DNA from: Lacimicrobium alkaliphilum
GTDB taxonomy: Bacteria > Pseudomonadota > Gammaproteobacteria > Enterobacterales > Alteromonadaceae
Assembly: GCF_001466725.1 (NCBI RefSeq)
Contig: NZ_CP013650.1
Coordinates: 1,612,001-1,676,000, forward strand
DNA length: 64,000 nucleotides
Direction of reading: 5' to 3'
In this document: piece by piece, positions 26,188 through 35,906 of the stretch
Layout: every line of letters begins with the position of its first letter
Position numbering within the stretch: position 1 is the stretch's first letter
Translations under genes and position numbers: made by a program
Notes under the pieces: generated by a model
What the model saw: the letters and a program-made list of their open reading frames with translations, nothing else
Database searches by the model: none
What the model was told of the DNA's origin: nothing

Positions 26188-27040
26188 CCTGGCGGGGTAA
26201 ACTCACTTTAAGTTGAATCAGGCGGCGCTTGTCGGCATGCGCAACCCGAAACTCGATACCACCGATCTCCACTGCCTCGTCACGCATGGGCATATGGCCG
26301 AAGGCCTTGAGCACAATACCGCCTATGGTATCGGCTTCTTCTTCGCTGAAGCCGGTTTCAAAAAATTGATTAAAATCCTCTACCGACGTCAGTGCCTTGA
26401 CCGAGTAAGTGTATTTATTCAGCGGGCGGATATTATCCTGTTCCTGCTCGTCCACATCATGCTCATCTTCAATTTCACCCACAATCAGCTCCAGAATATC
26501 CTCAATGGTTACCAGTCCTGACACGCCGCCGTACTCATCCACAACAATGGCCATATGGTAGCGCTCTTCGCGAAACTCGCGCAGCAGCACATCCACTCTT
26601 TTGCTTTCAGGTACAATAATGGCAGGGCGGAGCACATCTTTGAGTTTGAACTCTTTTTCCGGCGAGAAGGCATAGGTCAGCAGATCTTTGGCCAGTAAAA
26701 TGCCCTCGATATGATCTTTGTCTTCATTAATCACCGGGAATCTGGAGTGAGCCGATTCCAGCATCACCGGCAAAAACTCTTTTACGCTTTGCTCAATGCC
26801 GATGGTAACGATTTGCGCTCTGGGGATCATAATGTCCCGCACGCGCATTTCACTGATCTCCAGTACACCATCAATCATTTCCCGGGTGGCTGAATCGATC
26901 ACCTCCCGTTGCTCGGCTTCGGTGATCACCTCGGCCAGTTCTTCGCGGTTTTGCGGTTCTCCCGAAAAGGTCTGAACTATCTTTTCCAGCCAGCCCTTAT
27001 TGGCAGAACCGTTACTAGAGTGGGGGTTGTCGTCGCTCAT
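26165..27040 (-). CDS. ybeX: CorC/YbeX CBS-domain protein
   Basis: 291 aa, full length. Residues about 65-190 hold two CBS motifs ([38 protein letters not shown], then a second pair with [20 protein letters not shown]). A CorC_HlyC/transporter-associated domain follows at about 205-285. It has no membrane helix. It is linked to Mg/Co efflux (CorC) and, in E. coli, to ribosome quality through its ybeYZ neighbours. It lies 51 bases downstream of ybeY and overlaps lnt. Confidence 0.94.
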   Translation of the reverse strand: MSDDNPHSSNGSANKGWLEKIVQTFSGEPQNREELAEVITEAEQREVIDSATREMIDGVLEISEMRVRDIMIPRAQIVTIGIEQSVKEFLPVMLESAHSRFPVINEDKDHIEGILLAKDLLTYAFSPEKEFKLKDVLRPAIIVPESKRVDVLLREFREERYHMAIVVDEYGGVSGLVTIEDILELIVGEIEDEHDVDEQEQDNIRPLNKYTYSVKALTSVEDFNQFFETGFSEEEADTIGGIVLKAFGHMPMRDEAVEIGGIEFRVAHADKRRLIQLKVSLPRQDDDDQKG

Positions 27041-27091
27041 GAGCTCCAGTCTTTTAATTAGTGAGGGTTATCACTCTCAACAAGAGTAATA

Positions 27092-27553
27092 TCATTCCTG
27101 ATCCTGATAGGGATCGTCAATTGCTAATTTTGCCAGGATGGCGATTTCCATCTCTTCCATCTGCCTGGCATCTTCGTCATCTATATGGTCGTAGCCGAGC
27201 AAATGCAAGGCGCCATGAATCGTCATATGGGCCCAATGGTGCAATAACGGCTTGTTTTGCGCCCTGGCCTCCTGTTCAACCACCTCTGCGCAGATCACCA
27301 GATCGCCAAGCAGGTTTATCGGTATTCCGGCTGGCGCTTCAAAGGGAAATGACAATACATTGGTTGGCTTCGGGCGGTCCCGGTACTGCTGATTAAGCTG
27401 TTGGCTTTCTTCGCTGCTGACCAGGCGTATGGTGATCTCTGCTCCCGGATGGCCGGCTCCGTCCAGAGCCGCATCCAGCCACAGCTGAAAATGATCAGCT
27501 GTGGGTAACTGCATACCTTCGCAGGCAACCTGCAGATCCAGTAAGGCGCTCAC
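27092..27553 (-). CDS. ybeY: rRNA maturation factor / endoribonuclease YbeY
   Basis: 153 aa. The zinc site is the family motif [11 protein letters not shown], with His113, His117 and His123. The N-terminal [10 protein letters not shown] segment is also conserved. It takes part in 16S rRNA 3'-end maturation and 70S quality control. The start overlaps the ybeZ stop by 4 bases. Length and motif are normal. Confidence 0.96.
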   Translation of the reverse strand: MSALLDLQVACEGMQLPTADHFQLWLDAALDGAGHPGAEITIRLVSSEESQQLNQQYRDRPKPTNVLSFPFEAPAGIPINLLGDLVICAEVVEQEARAQNKPLLHHWAHMTIHGALHLLGYDHIDDEDARQMEEMEIAILAKLAIDDPYQDQE

Positions 27554-28614
27554 CCGGAAGATTTTCCGCCAGAGGGCTGGTTGTTATTTTGTTGTTCGCG
27601 CATGGCCTGCTGTTTTTTCTCGCGCAGTATTTCCTGTTCACGCTCATGTTCTTCATAGGCCATGACGATACGGGTGACCACAGGGTGGCGCACCACATCG
27701 TTGGCATTAAAGAAGTTAAATGAAATGTCGTTGACGTCTTTGAGCACTTCGATAGCGTGGCGCAGGCCACTGCGGGCACCGCGGGGTAAGTCCACCTGAG
27801 TGATATCACCGGTGATCACGGCCTTGGAGTTAAAACCGATGCGGGTCAGGAACATCTTCATTTGTTCCACCGTGGTGTTCTGACTCTCATCCAGAATAAT
27901 AAAGGCATCATTGAGGGTGCGGCCACGCATATAGGCCAGCGGTGCCACTTCGATAATATTGCGCTCAATCAGCTTTTCCACTTTCTCAAAGCCAAGCATT
28001 TCGAACAGGGCGTCATATAAGGGACGCAGATAAGGATCGACTTTTTGCGACAGATCCCCGGGTAAAAAACCCAGCTTTTCGCCGGCTTCCACTGCCGGGC
28101 GGGTCAGCAGAATACGACGGATTTCCTGACGCTCAAGGGCGTCCACGGCACTGGCTACCGCCAGGTAGGTTTTACCGGTACCGGCAGGCCCTACGCCAAA
28201 GCAGATATCATGGCTGACAATATTCTGCACATACTGAGACTGGTGCGGGTTGCGGGGTTTGACTACGCCTCTTTTGGTCTTGATATGCACTTCTTTGCCG
28301 TACTTGCCTGCTTCTGCCTGCTCCAGACACTTGGCTTCCTGAATTGCCAGGTGTACTTTTTCCGGCGCCAGATCCGGGATCTGGCCTTTCACCGGCTGGG
28401 TTTCGATATACAGCAACTTCAACAGCTCAGAGGTGGCCACCGCCTGCTGCGACTTGCCCAGCACCTTGAAGTGATTGTCGCGGTAGCTGATTTCCACCCC
28501 TAAACGGCGTTCAATCTGTTTGATATTGTCATCAAAGGGACCACACAGGCTGGATAAGCGCTTGTGATCATTAGGTTCCAGTACAATTTCATTACTGACA
28601 AGAGTGTTGGACAA
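27550..28614 (-). CDS. ybeZ: PhoH-like ATPase YbeZ
   Basis: 354 aa. Walker A is GPAGTGKT (142-149), the Walker B-like element is [11 protein letters not shown], and the PhoH core is [18 protein letters not shown]. The N-terminus has a KH-like segment ([15 protein letters not shown]), and the C-terminus is a Gln/Asn-rich tail. It is a cytoplasmic ATPase, probably an RNA helicase partner of YbeY. It sits between miaB (9-base gap) and ybeY (4-base overlap). Confidence 0.95.
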   Translation of the reverse strand: MSNTLVSNEIVLEPNDHKRLSSLCGPFDDNIKQIERRLGVEISYRDNHFKVLGKSQQAVATSELLKLLYIETQPVKGQIPDLAPEKVHLAIQEAKCLEQAEAGKYGKEVHIKTKRGVVKPRNPHQSQYVQNIVSHDICFGVGPAGTGKTYLAVASAVDALERQEIRRILLTRPAVEAGEKLGFLPGDLSQKVDPYLRPLYDALFEMLGFEKVEKLIERNIIEVAPLAYMRGRTLNDAFIILDESQNTTVEQMKMFLTRIGFNSKAVITGDITQVDLPRGARSGLRHAIEVLKDVNDISFNFFNANDVVRHPVVTRIVMAYEEHEREQEILREKKQQAMREQQNNNQPSGGKSSG

Positions 28615-28623
28615 AGAGGACTC

Positions 28624-30057
28624 CTAAGTTGGTATATGTTGACCCACACCCAGCCCGTCAGGCTGGCTGACGGCCTGCTTGCGGATAATGGTCTGTGGTG
28701 CCACGCTGACCCGCAGGCCCATGTCCTGTTCCCGCCTGACCAGCTCGCCGCGCAGGGAATTGGCAAACACATCGACAATCTTCACATCGACAAATTCCCC
28801 AATCATATCCGGGCTGCCTTCAAAGTTAACCACCCGGTTGTTCTCTGTACGGCCGGAGAGCTCCATCGGGTTTTTCTTCGAAGGGCCTTCCACCAGAATG
28901 CGCTGCTCTGTGCCAAGCATATTGCGGGCAATACGCATGGCCTGCTGGGTAATACGTTGCTGTAACAGCTGCAGACGCTGCTTCTTGGTGTCTTCACTGA
29001 CATCATCAGGCACATCGGCCGCCGGAGTGCCGGGACGGGCGCTGTAGATAAAACTGAAGCTAAGATCAAAGTCCATCGCCTGGATGAGATCCATAGTGGC
29101 CTCAAAATCGGCATCGGTCTCACCGGGGAAGCCGATGATAAAATCTGATGACATGCTTAAATTGGGGCGGACTTTTTTCAGCTTACGGATCTTGGATTTG
29201 TACTCAATGGCAGTATGGCCGCGCTTCATCAATGCCAGAATGCGATCTGAACCACTTTGCACCGGCAAATGCAGATGATCCACCAGTTCAGGAATTTCCG
29301 TGTAGGCCTGGATAATATCATCGGTAAACTCCACCGGATGTGAGGTGGTATAGCGAATACGATCGATACCGTCGATGGCAGCAACCAGTTGCAACAGTTC
29401 GGCAAAAGTACAGATACTGCCGTCATATTGCTCGCCGCGATAGGCGTTAACGTTCTGCCCCAGCAGGTTGACTTCACGCACACCCTGCTGCGCCAGTTGC
29501 GCAATCTCAAAAATTACATCATCGGCCGGGCGGCTGACTTCTTCGCCGCGGGTGTAGGGCACCACACAGAAACTGCAGTATTTGGAACAGCCTTCCATAA
29601 TTGAAACAAAAGCAGTGGGCCCTTCGGCTCTGGGCTCTGGCAGCCGATCAAACTTTTCAATCTCGGGGAAGCTGATATCTACCACCGGGTTTTTATCCCC
29701 TTTGACCTGGTTGATCATCTCCGGCAGACGGTGCAGTGTTTGCGGCCCAAACACGATATCCACAAAAGGGGCGCGCTCACGGATATGATCCCCTTCCTGA
29801 GAGGCCACACAGCCGCCGACACCTATTATCAGTCCGGGGTTGGTCTTTTTCAGGTTTTTCCAGCGACCAAGCTGATGGAACACCTTTTCCTGCGCCTTTT
29901 CACGTATGGAACAGGTATTCAGCAGGATGATATCGGCATCCTCAGGATTTTCGGTGGCCTGGTAACCATGAGTTGAATCAAGCAGGTCGGCCATTTTCTC
30001 CGAGTCATACTCGTTCATCTGGCAACCCCAGGTTTTAATAAAGAGTTTCTTGCTCAT
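28624..30057 (-). CDS. miaB: tRNA-2-methylthio-N6-dimethylallyladenosine synthase
   Basis: 477 aa, normal length. Cluster II cysteines are Cys12 (TWGCQMN), Cys49 (NTCSIR) and Cys83 (GGCVA). The radical SAM cluster CSKYCSFC is Cys157, 161, 164. A C-terminal TRAM domain has [13 protein letters not shown]. It methylthiolates i6A37 of tRNAs reading UNN codons. First gene of the miaB-ybeZ-ybeY-ybeX-lnt operon. A terminator separates it from the EamA gene upstream. Confidence 0.97.
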   Translation of the reverse strand: MSKKLFIKTWGCQMNEYDSEKMADLLDSTHGYQATENPEDADIILLNTCSIREKAQEKVFHQLGRWKNLKKTNPGLIIGVGGCVASQEGDHIRERAPFVDIVFGPQTLHRLPEMINQVKGDKNPVVDISFPEIEKFDRLPEPRAEGPTAFVSIMEGCSKYCSFCVVPYTRGEEVSRPADDVIFEIAQLAQQGVREVNLLGQNVNAYRGEQYDGSICTFAELLQLVAAIDGIDRIRYTTSHPVEFTDDIIQAYTEIPELVDHLHLPVQSGSDRILALMKRGHTAIEYKSKIRKLKKVRPNLSMSSDFIIGFPGETDADFEATMDLIQAMDFDLSFSFIYSARPGTPAADVPDDVSEDTKKQRLQLLQQRITQQAMRIARNMLGTEQRILVEGPSKKNPMELSGRTENNRVVNFEGSPDMIGEFVDVKIVDVFANSLRGELVRREQDMGLRVSVAPQTIIRKQAVSQPDGLGVGQHIPT

Positions 30058-30072
30058 ACTGCCTTAAAAACT

Positions 30073-30107
30073 AAAAAAGGAAGGTGTTCAACGCGCTCAA
30101 CCTTCCT
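30073..30107 (-). terminator. Intrinsic terminator between EamA gene and miaB
   Basis: On the minus strand the stem AGGAAGGT / ACCTTCCT (30107-30100, 30085-30078) has a 14-base loop and is followed by six Ts. It ends transcription from the upstream EamA-type gene about 15 bases before the miaB start, so part of the miaB leader overlaps the stem. Confidence 0.75.
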
Positions 30108-30243
30108 GATGAAAATAGAAATCGACGTAAAATCAGACCGGCTATTTTACCGCCAAATGCCATGCTATGCCAGTAATGCCGCCGCGGGTCTTTGATTAAA
30201 ACATAAGTAGTGACAACATAACTGAAATGTCCAGGTCGCGGGA

Positions 30244-31095
30244 TCACCACAACCACCGCTGACGCAGGGTCATGTTGGCCGCCCAGATGATCAGTACCGC
30301 CCCGCCAATCAAGCCTGCAGAAATAGGCTCTGCCCAGAAAATATAGCCCAGCAAAGCGGCAAAAAAGACACTGGAATAGGTGAGCAGACCGATGCGTACC
30401 GGCGAAGCCAGTTGAAAGGCTTTGGTCATCAACAGTTGCCCGGCTGCAGCCATCACTCCCATTAATCCGAGCCATTTCCACACGGCTTCGGGCAGGGCGT
30501 GCCAGTTTAACAGCATGGGAACAAGCGATACGATTGTGGCCAGAAAGGTGAAGTAAAATACGATGCGGGCCGGTGGCTCTGAACCTGAGAGCTTACGGAT
30601 AGTGCACTTTGTAAAGGCCACCAGGGTGGCACAGATCAGTGCCAGCAGAATAAAGAGGTTCATGTTTTCCCCTTCCGGGCGCAGGATAAAGCCCGCGCCG
30701 ATAAAGCCCAGGCCGATAGCCATCAGGCTCTTATGGCTGATCAGCTCTTTGAGCCAGATGCGGGCGATAATCGGCACAATAAAAGGTGCCACCAGCAGAG
30801 CCATCATCGCCTGCGCCAGCGGAATGTGGGCCAGCACATAGAAAAAACAGTACATGGCAATCAGTCCGGAGGTAGAACGCAACAGGTGCAGACCAAAATG
30901 CTCTGTCTTAAGTCCGACTTTGCCCATTCTCAGTATCCAGGGCATCAGCGCAATAAGAGCAAACAGGTTGCGGAAAAATACCAGCTGAAACTGGTTCATA
31001 TCAGTGCTGAGATGCTTTACCAGTGCACCAATCCCGGCGAACAGCGCTTCGGCAACTATCAGACAAATGGCACCGACAACAACGGGTGAGCCCAT
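30244..31095 (-). CDS. EamA/DMT-family transporter
   Basis: 283 aa with about ten TM helices in two EamA repeats (FFRNLFALIALMPW, LRSTSGLIAMYCFFYVL, then KAFQLASPVRIGLLTYSSVFFAALLGYIFWAE). The arrangement LRSTSGLIAMYCFFYVLAHIPLAQAM resembles the RhaT/S-adenosylmethionine-type DMT subgroup. It probably exports a small metabolite, identity unknown. It stands alone upstream of the miaB operon. Confidence 0.85.
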   Translation of the reverse strand: MGSPVVVGAICLIVAEALFAGIGALVKHLSTDMNQFQLVFFRNLFALIALMPWILRMGKVGLKTEHFGLHLLRSTSGLIAMYCFFYVLAHIPLAQAMMALLVAPFIVPIIARIWLKELISHKSLMAIGLGFIGAGFILRPEGENMNLFILLALICATLVAFTKCTIRKLSGSEPPARIVFYFTFLATIVSLVPMLLNWHALPEAVWKWLGLMGVMAAAGQLLMTKAFQLASPVRIGLLTYSSVFFAALLGYIFWAEPISAGLIGGAVLIIWAANMTLRQRWLW

Positions 31096-31160
31096 GATAT
31101 TCCGTATGCTTGAAAAAAGAGCGGTATTTTATCAGAAGCCCGTACAGTTATTTAGCGCGT

Positions 31161-31208
31161 AAAAAGGCCACTTCCATAAATGTGTGTTGGTTGGGAGCGG
31201 AAGTGGCC
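31161..31208 (-). terminator. Intrinsic terminator of the small secreted protein gene
   Basis: Minus strand: GGCCACTTCC / GGAAGTGGCC stem (10 bp) with a 23-base loop followed by five Ts at 31165-31161. It lies 12 bases past the stop codon at 31221. Confidence 0.8.
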
Positions 31209-31220
31209 AAGGGAACGCAG

Positions 31221-31541
31221 TTATTCGTATGTTGCCTGACTGTCGGGATGGTTACTCAGAGCATCTGTTAACCTAGTTGGACGCCTGGCCAGCTTTTGTG
31301 AGGCCTGTTGTTGATACTGACGGAAAAAATCTTCTGTTTGCTCATCGATATCACTGCTCAGCAGATGCTCCATCTCCTGCTTAAATTGCAGGTAATGGGT
31401 CAGCGCCAGATCGACTTTCTCACTGAAGCTGTAGTGAAAGCTGTATTGCATATACTCATTTGTCTGACTGGCAGACAAGGCGGAAAAACTGCTGCTGGTT
31501 AATGCTAGGCTCAGCAACAGGGCTTTGATAGAGATTTTCAT
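31221..31541 (-). CDS. Small secreted hypothetical protein
   Basis: 106 aa from the ATG at 31541. The frame extends to 31598, but the signal peptide MKISIKALLLSLALTSS begins here. After cleavage near SALSA the mature part is about 80 residues, helical, with many Gln/Glu (FKQEMEHLLSSDIDEQTEDFFRQ). I do not recognise a family. It is monocistronic, with its own terminator. Confidence 0.65.
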   Translation of the reverse strand: MKISIKALLLSLALTSSSFSALSASQTNEYMQYSFHYSFSEKVDLALTHYLQFKQEMEHLLSSDIDEQTEDFFRQYQQQASQKLARRPTRLTDALSNHPDSQATYE

Positions 31542-31728
31542 AACGGACTCACTGATTAAATTATTGATGACTGCTGTACTATATGTAGCCTTTAACATCT
31601 CAAAGGTTGTATTGCTGTTGTAATAATCTGTGTCAGAACACCGCCACAGTTATGTATGCTTACAAACAGAGAAAAAACAGCTGTTTGTCGCCAGAGGCGG
31701 TCGTTAATCGTGGTACGATTCGGGCAGT

Positions 31729-32910
31729 ATGAATATGACAAAAAAGACGATGCAAAAATTTGACGTAATGGTGATTGGCGGCAGTATGACCGGCGCTGCA
31801 ATGGCGCTGGGACTTGCCCGTCAGAACTATTCTGTTGCGGTGGTTGAGCCGCACATGCCGGCTCCCTTTGCCGCAGATTCAGTGCCGGATATCAGAGTTT
31901 CGGCTATCAGCGCCGCGTCTCGTACTTTGCTTGAGCAACTGGGCGCCTGGCAAAGCCTTGAGGCGATGCGGGTCTGCCCATACCGGCGTTTATCGGTGTG
32001 GGAGGACGGCGCCCGCACGGATTTTACTGCCGAAGATATTCCTGCCCGTCAACTCGGGCATATTATTGAGAACAGCCTGATTCAGCGTGCGCTTTATGAG
32101 GTCTTACAACAAAGCAGCCGGGTAAAATGGTTTAATGCCGGATTAGACTGCTTTGTTGAGCAGAATACCAATAATGTAATCCTGACTGATGGCAGTGAAA
32201 TATCTGCGGCGCTTTTAATTGGCGCAGATGGAGGGCACTCGAAAGTGCGTCAGCAACTGGGTATTGGCATCTGTGGCTGGCAGTATAAGCAACAGGCCCT
32301 GGCGGTGAGTGTGAAAACCCATGCTCCGCAGCAGGATATTACCTGGCAACAGTTTGTTCCCAGTGGGCCTATGGCTTTTTTACCCTTGTATGATGGCTAT
32401 GCCTCGCTGGTATGGTATCACCAGGCGGAGCAGATCCAGTGGCTGAAAGCCTTGTCTGACAGCGATCTCAAAACAGAAATTAAACAGGCATTTCCCGCAG
32501 AGCTGATGGATTTTGACATCCTTTCCAGGGCATCTTTCCCGCTGAGCAGACAGCATGCCAGTGAATATGTGACAAACAACGCCGTGTTGATTGGAGACGC
32601 TGCCCATACCATTAATCCGCTGGCCGGGCAGGGCCTGAACCTTGGCTTTAAAGATGTTGCCTGTTTAATGACGGAGCTGGAGGATAAAAGCTGGCTGGAT
32701 AGCGCCCATCAGCTCGGCCAGGCTCTGACTCGCTATGAGCGTAAACGCAGGCCGGATAATCTGCTGATGATGTCGGCCATGGATGTGATCTACAAAACGT
32801 TCAGCACCGAAATTCTGCCGGTCACACAGCTGCGCCGCTTAGGTTTAAGGCTGGCTCAGCATGCCGGACCGCTTAAAAAACAGGTGACCCGCTATGCCAT
32901 GGGTATTTAA
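31729..32910 (+). CDS. ubiF: UbiH/UbiF-family FAD monooxygenase, probably UbiF
   Basis: 393 aa. The FAD-binding Rossmann motif is VIGGSMTGAAMALGLA (15-30). The DG-type motif is ALLIGADGGHSKVRQQL, and the GDAAHTINPLAGQGLNLGFKD signature binds FAD ribityl. The C-terminus AGPLKKQVTRYAMGI closely parallels that of E. coli UbiF. It hydroxylates the ubiquinone ring (last hydroxylation, demethoxyubiquinone step), under aerobic conditions. It has in-frame ATGs at 31729 and 31735. It is monocistronic. Confidence 0.85.
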   Translation: MNMTKKTMQKFDVMVIGGSMTGAAMALGLARQNYSVAVVEPHMPAPFAADSVPDIRVSAISAASRTLLEQLGAWQSLEAMRVCPYRRLSVWEDGARTDFTAEDIPARQLGHIIENSLIQRALYEVLQQSSRVKWFNAGLDCFVEQNTNNVILTDGSEISAALLIGADGGHSKVRQQLGIGICGWQYKQQALAVSVKTHAPQQDITWQQFVPSGPMAFLPLYDGYASLVWYHQAEQIQWLKALSDSDLKTEIKQAFPAELMDFDILSRASFPLSRQHASEYVTNNAVLIGDAAHTINPLAGQGLNLGFKDVACLMTELEDKSWLDSAHQLGQALTRYERKRRPDNLLMMSAMDVIYKTFSTEILPVTQLRRLGLRLAQHAGPLKKQVTRYAMGI

Positions 32911-33004
32911 GTTGTCAGCGTTGAGGAGGACGTTATCAGCAGACAGCTCTGATAGTCGTTTTTCAAACTATGTGGCGCTCTGATACTCGATGGTTAACAA
33001 ATTC

Positions 33005-33185
33005 CATTCTTCGTGCTCTTCGAGCACTTCGTGGTCTGAAAAAAGTCGTTAATCACGAAGAACGCGAAGGGCACGAAGAGGGCAACAGAATGATGCTTTA
33101 AAACCCTCCGCGCCTTTGCGCCCCGGCGAGATCTAAAACCAAAAAGCCTGATGAGCTCGCAGAGGCGCGGAGGACGCTGAGGAGG
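33005..33185. repeat. Dispersed inverted repeats, copy B (two units)
   Basis: First unit: CTTCGTGCTCTTCGAGCAC (about 33010) against a later CACGAAGAACGCGAAGGG. Second unit: CCTCCGCGCCTTTGCG (about 33105) against CGCAGAGGCGCGGAGGACG. They fill the gap between ubiF and the LysR gene and belong to the same family as copies A, C-F but are more diverged. Confidence 0.65.
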
Positions 33186-33208
33186 TAAGTTGAAATCGGT
33201 CTGCTTAT

Positions 33209-34117
33209 TCAGTCTTCCATAATCTGCGTATAGCGCTCTACCAGAAAATCGATCAGAGCCCTTACTGCAGGTAACATACCCCGGCGGGAGGGAAACACCA
33301 TATGGATCATTTCCCGGCGTGGCTCCCAGTCCGGCAATATTTTTATCAGTGTACCGGCTTCAAGCTGTTCTCCCAGCATCAGTAAAGGCAACTGAACGAT
33401 GCCTACCCCGGCAATGGCTGCGCTTCTTAATGCCATCATATCCGTGGTGGTGTAGCGGGGCGTAAAATCAATATGCTGCTTTCGTCCATCTCTATGCTGC
33501 AGTACCCACTGGTGCTGTTCCTGCGGCGTGGCACGGCTCATACTGGGCCAGCGGATTAGATCATCCGGGTGTTGTGGCAATCCGTTCTGTAGTTCGATTA
33601 GCGCCGGACTGGCGACCAGACACTGACCCCGATCAGACAGAATCCGCAATGCCAGATCACTGTCCTGAAGCGGTAAGGGGCGAACACGCAATGCGATATC
33701 CACGCCTTCTGCCATGACATCAACCCGCCTGTTGGTGGCTTCAAGGTAGACTGACACCTGTGGATAGCAGGCCATAAAATCTGCCAGCATCTGACCCACA
33801 TGAAAATGCAGCAGGCCCACCGGGCAGGTTACTTTAATGCACCCTTTAGGCTCAGCTTTGATACTGTCGATGGTCTCCTGCGCGGCTTCTGCCTCTACCA
33901 GCATCGCCTGACAATGCTCATAGTAGCGCTGTCCCACTTCGGTAATCAAAAAGTGTCGGGTTGAGCGCTGAATTAACCGTACTCCAAGACGTTCCTCCAG
34001 CGCCGCTATGCGCCGACTTAGCCGCGACTTAGCCACACCCAGCGCCCGCCCAGCAGGGGCGAAACCACCATATTTTACCGCCTGTACGAAATAGTAGAGG
34101 TCGTTTAAGTCCTGCAT
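33209..34117 (-). CDS. LysR-family transcriptional regulator
   Basis: 302 aa from ATG 34117, which follows a GAGGG. A longer form to 34156 lacks support. HTH at about 1-60 (YYFVQAVKYGGFAPAGRALGVAKSRLSRRIAALEERLG) and effector-binding domain at about 88-295. It is divergent from a pirin gene. The pair recalls enterobacterial yhaJ/yhaK, so it probably regulates the pirin/ycaC genes. Ligand unknown. The 112-base divergent region would hold its sites. Confidence 0.92.
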   Translation of the reverse strand: MQDLNDLYYFVQAVKYGGFAPAGRALGVAKSRLSRRIAALEERLGVRLIQRSTRHFLITEVGQRYYEHCQAMLVEAEAAQETIDSIKAEPKGCIKVTCPVGLLHFHVGQMLADFMACYPQVSVYLEATNRRVDVMAEGVDIALRVRPLPLQDSDLALRILSDRGQCLVASPALIELQNGLPQHPDDLIRWPSMSRATPQEQHQWVLQHRDGRKQHIDFTPRYTTTDMMALRSAAIAGVGIVQLPLLMLGEQLEAGTLIKILPDWEPRREMIHMVFPSRRGMLPAVRALIDFLVERYTQIMED

Positions 34118-34229
34118 CGTTTTCCCTCTTGTCGTTGCAATATTGCAACGCTGCATCGCGAATTATTAGTCTACTGCATTTTTAAATACAAATATAAGCT
34201 TAAGTCATAAGGTATTTATCGGAGCAGCA

Positions 34230-35087
34230 ATGATGAAAAAAGTTCTTGAAGTGCGTGGTAAAGCAGGGCGCCACTGGGTAGGAAACGGCTTTCCGGTGCG
34301 CTCAATGTTCTCATATCGCAGCCATCCGCAGGTGCTGAGCCCTTTCTTATTACTGGATCACGCCGGGCCCGCGGAGTTTGCCCCGACAAGGATGCCAAGA
34401 GGTGTGGGGCAACATCCGCACCGTGGTTTTGAAACGGTGACAATTGTTTATCAGGGTGAAGTGGCTCACCGCGACAGCACCGGTGAAGGCGGGGTGGTTG
34501 GCCCCGGCGACGTTCAGTGGATGACGGCAGGCAGAGGTATTGTGCATGAAGAGTTTCACAGCCCGGGTTTTACGGCCAAAGGTGGCACCCTGGAAATGGT
34601 GCAGTTATGGGTTAACTTGCCTGCCAAAGATAAGATGACCACCCCAGCCTATCAGGGCATTCGTGATGAACGGATCCCTTCAGTGCAACTGAATAAAGGG
34701 GCCGGCAGTGTCAGGGTGATCGCCGGTGAATATAAAGGTATCGCCGGGCCTGCCAGCACTTTTACGCCCCTTAACCTGTGGGATGTGCAATTAAAGGCTG
34801 ACAGCCAAAGTCAGTTTTTGCTTCCTGATGGCTGGGGCGCTGGGTTGGCAGTTCTGCAAGGTGAGGTACGGGTCAATGGTGAAACGAAAGCCAGTGGTTC
34901 AGAGCTTGTGGTACTCACAGCCGAAGGGCAGGAGATCTCTGTTGAGGCGATGGCCGATACCAGATTGTTGCTGCTCAGCGGTGAACCCATCGATGAACCT
35001 GTGGTAGGCCAGGGCCCTTTCGTGATGAACAGTTATGATGAAATCGAACAGGCCTTCCGGGATTTTCAGCGTGGTGATTTCTCTTAA
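34230..35087 (+). CDS. Pirin-family protein
   Basis: 285 aa bicupin. The metal ligands are visible in the N-terminal cupin: His62 and His64 (QHPHRGFETVT), His106 and Glu108 (IVHEEFH). Pirins include quercetin 2,3-dioxygenases and redox sensors. It is cytosolic. It sits 112 bases from the divergent LysR gene and 80 bases before ycaC. In the gap a weak hairpin (GGGCGA / TCGCCC, about 35128-35142, then TTT) may partly terminate. RBS GGAGC precedes the ATG. Confidence 0.9.
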   Translation: MMKKVLEVRGKAGRHWVGNGFPVRSMFSYRSHPQVLSPFLLLDHAGPAEFAPTRMPRGVGQHPHRGFETVTIVYQGEVAHRDSTGEGGVVGPGDVQWMTAGRGIVHEEFHSPGFTAKGGTLEMVQLWVNLPAKDKMTTPAYQGIRDERIPSVQLNKGAGSVRVIAGEYKGIAGPASTFTPLNLWDVQLKADSQSQFLLPDGWGAGLAVLQGEVRVNGETKASGSELVVLTAEGQEISVEAMADTRLLLLSGEPIDEPVVGQGPFVMNSYDEIEQAFRDFQRGDFS

Positions 35088-35167
35088 AACATTGATGCCG
35101 CTCCGACATTGGCGGCACCGATCCACGGGGCGATTATCGCCCTTTCAATTAGCAAAAGGAGCTAAAT

Positions 35168-35794
35168 ATGAGCAATTCCTACAAACGTTTAAACAAAGAT
35201 GATGCCGCCGTACTATTGGTTGATCACCAGACCGGCTTATTATCGCTGGTGCGGGATATCGATCCTGATCGTTTTAAGAATAATGTACTGGCACTGGCGG
35301 ATTTGGCGAAGTACTTTGAACTGCCGACGATCCTGACTACCAGTTTTGAAGACGGCCCTAATGGTCCATTAGTGCCGGAGCTAAAAGAGACCTTCGCTGA
35401 TGCCCCGTTTATTGCCCGCCCTGGACAGATCAATGCCTGGGACAATGATGACTTTGTCAATGCGGTTAAAGCGACAGGTAAAAAGCAACTGATTATCGCC
35501 GGAGTAGTGACCGAAGTCTGTGTTGCCTTTCCGACGCTATCGGCGCTGGCTGAAGGCTTTGACGTGTTTGTGGTAACCGATGCGTCCGGTACCTTTAACG
35601 AACTGACCAGGGATTCAGCCTGGGATCGTATGTCTTCGGCCGGTGCACAACTGATCACCTGGTTCGGTGTGGCCTGTGAACTGCACCGCGACTGGCGAAA
35701 TGATGTGGAAGGGCTGGGGCAGTTGTTCTCAAACCATATCCCTGACTATCGCAATCTGATGAACAGTTATGCGACGCTGATGGCAGCAAAGTAG
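35168..35794 (+). CDS. ycaC: YcaC-like isochorismatase-family hydrolase
   Basis: 208 aa, the same length as E. coli YcaC, and nearly identical in long blocks by recall (DAAVLLVDHQTGLLSLVRDI, GVVTEVCVAF, VTDASGTFNE). Catalytic residues are Asp19 and Cys118, with Arg84 in the ARPGQINAW segment. It is a cytosolic octamer-type hydrolase of unknown substrate. RBS AAAGGAG is well placed. It is probably co-regulated with pirin by the LysR protein. A strong terminator follows. Confidence 0.93.
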   Translation: MSNSYKRLNKDDAAVLLVDHQTGLLSLVRDIDPDRFKNNVLALADLAKYFELPTILTTSFEDGPNGPLVPELKETFADAPFIARPGQINAWDNDDFVNAVKATGKKQLIIAGVVTEVCVAFPTLSALAEGFDVFVVTDASGTFNELTRDSAWDRMSSAGAQLITWFGVACELHRDWRNDVEGLGQLFSNHIPDYRNLMNSYATLMAAK

Positions 35795-35803
35795 TCGCTG
35801 TGT

Positions 35804-35832
35804 ACGGCCAGCTCCGATGGCTGGCCGTTTTC
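35804..35832 (+). terminator. Intrinsic terminator after ycaC
   Basis: ACGGCCAGC / GCTGGCCGT, a 9-bp stem with 7-base loop, then TTTTCT. It is 10 bases past the ycaC stop. Confidence 0.85.
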
Positions 35833-35906
35833 TCGGGTTATACTGCACATCCCCGGCATGTTTTCTTCTATACTTTATTGTTTTTAAAAGCAAAATGGGA
35901 GAGAAC

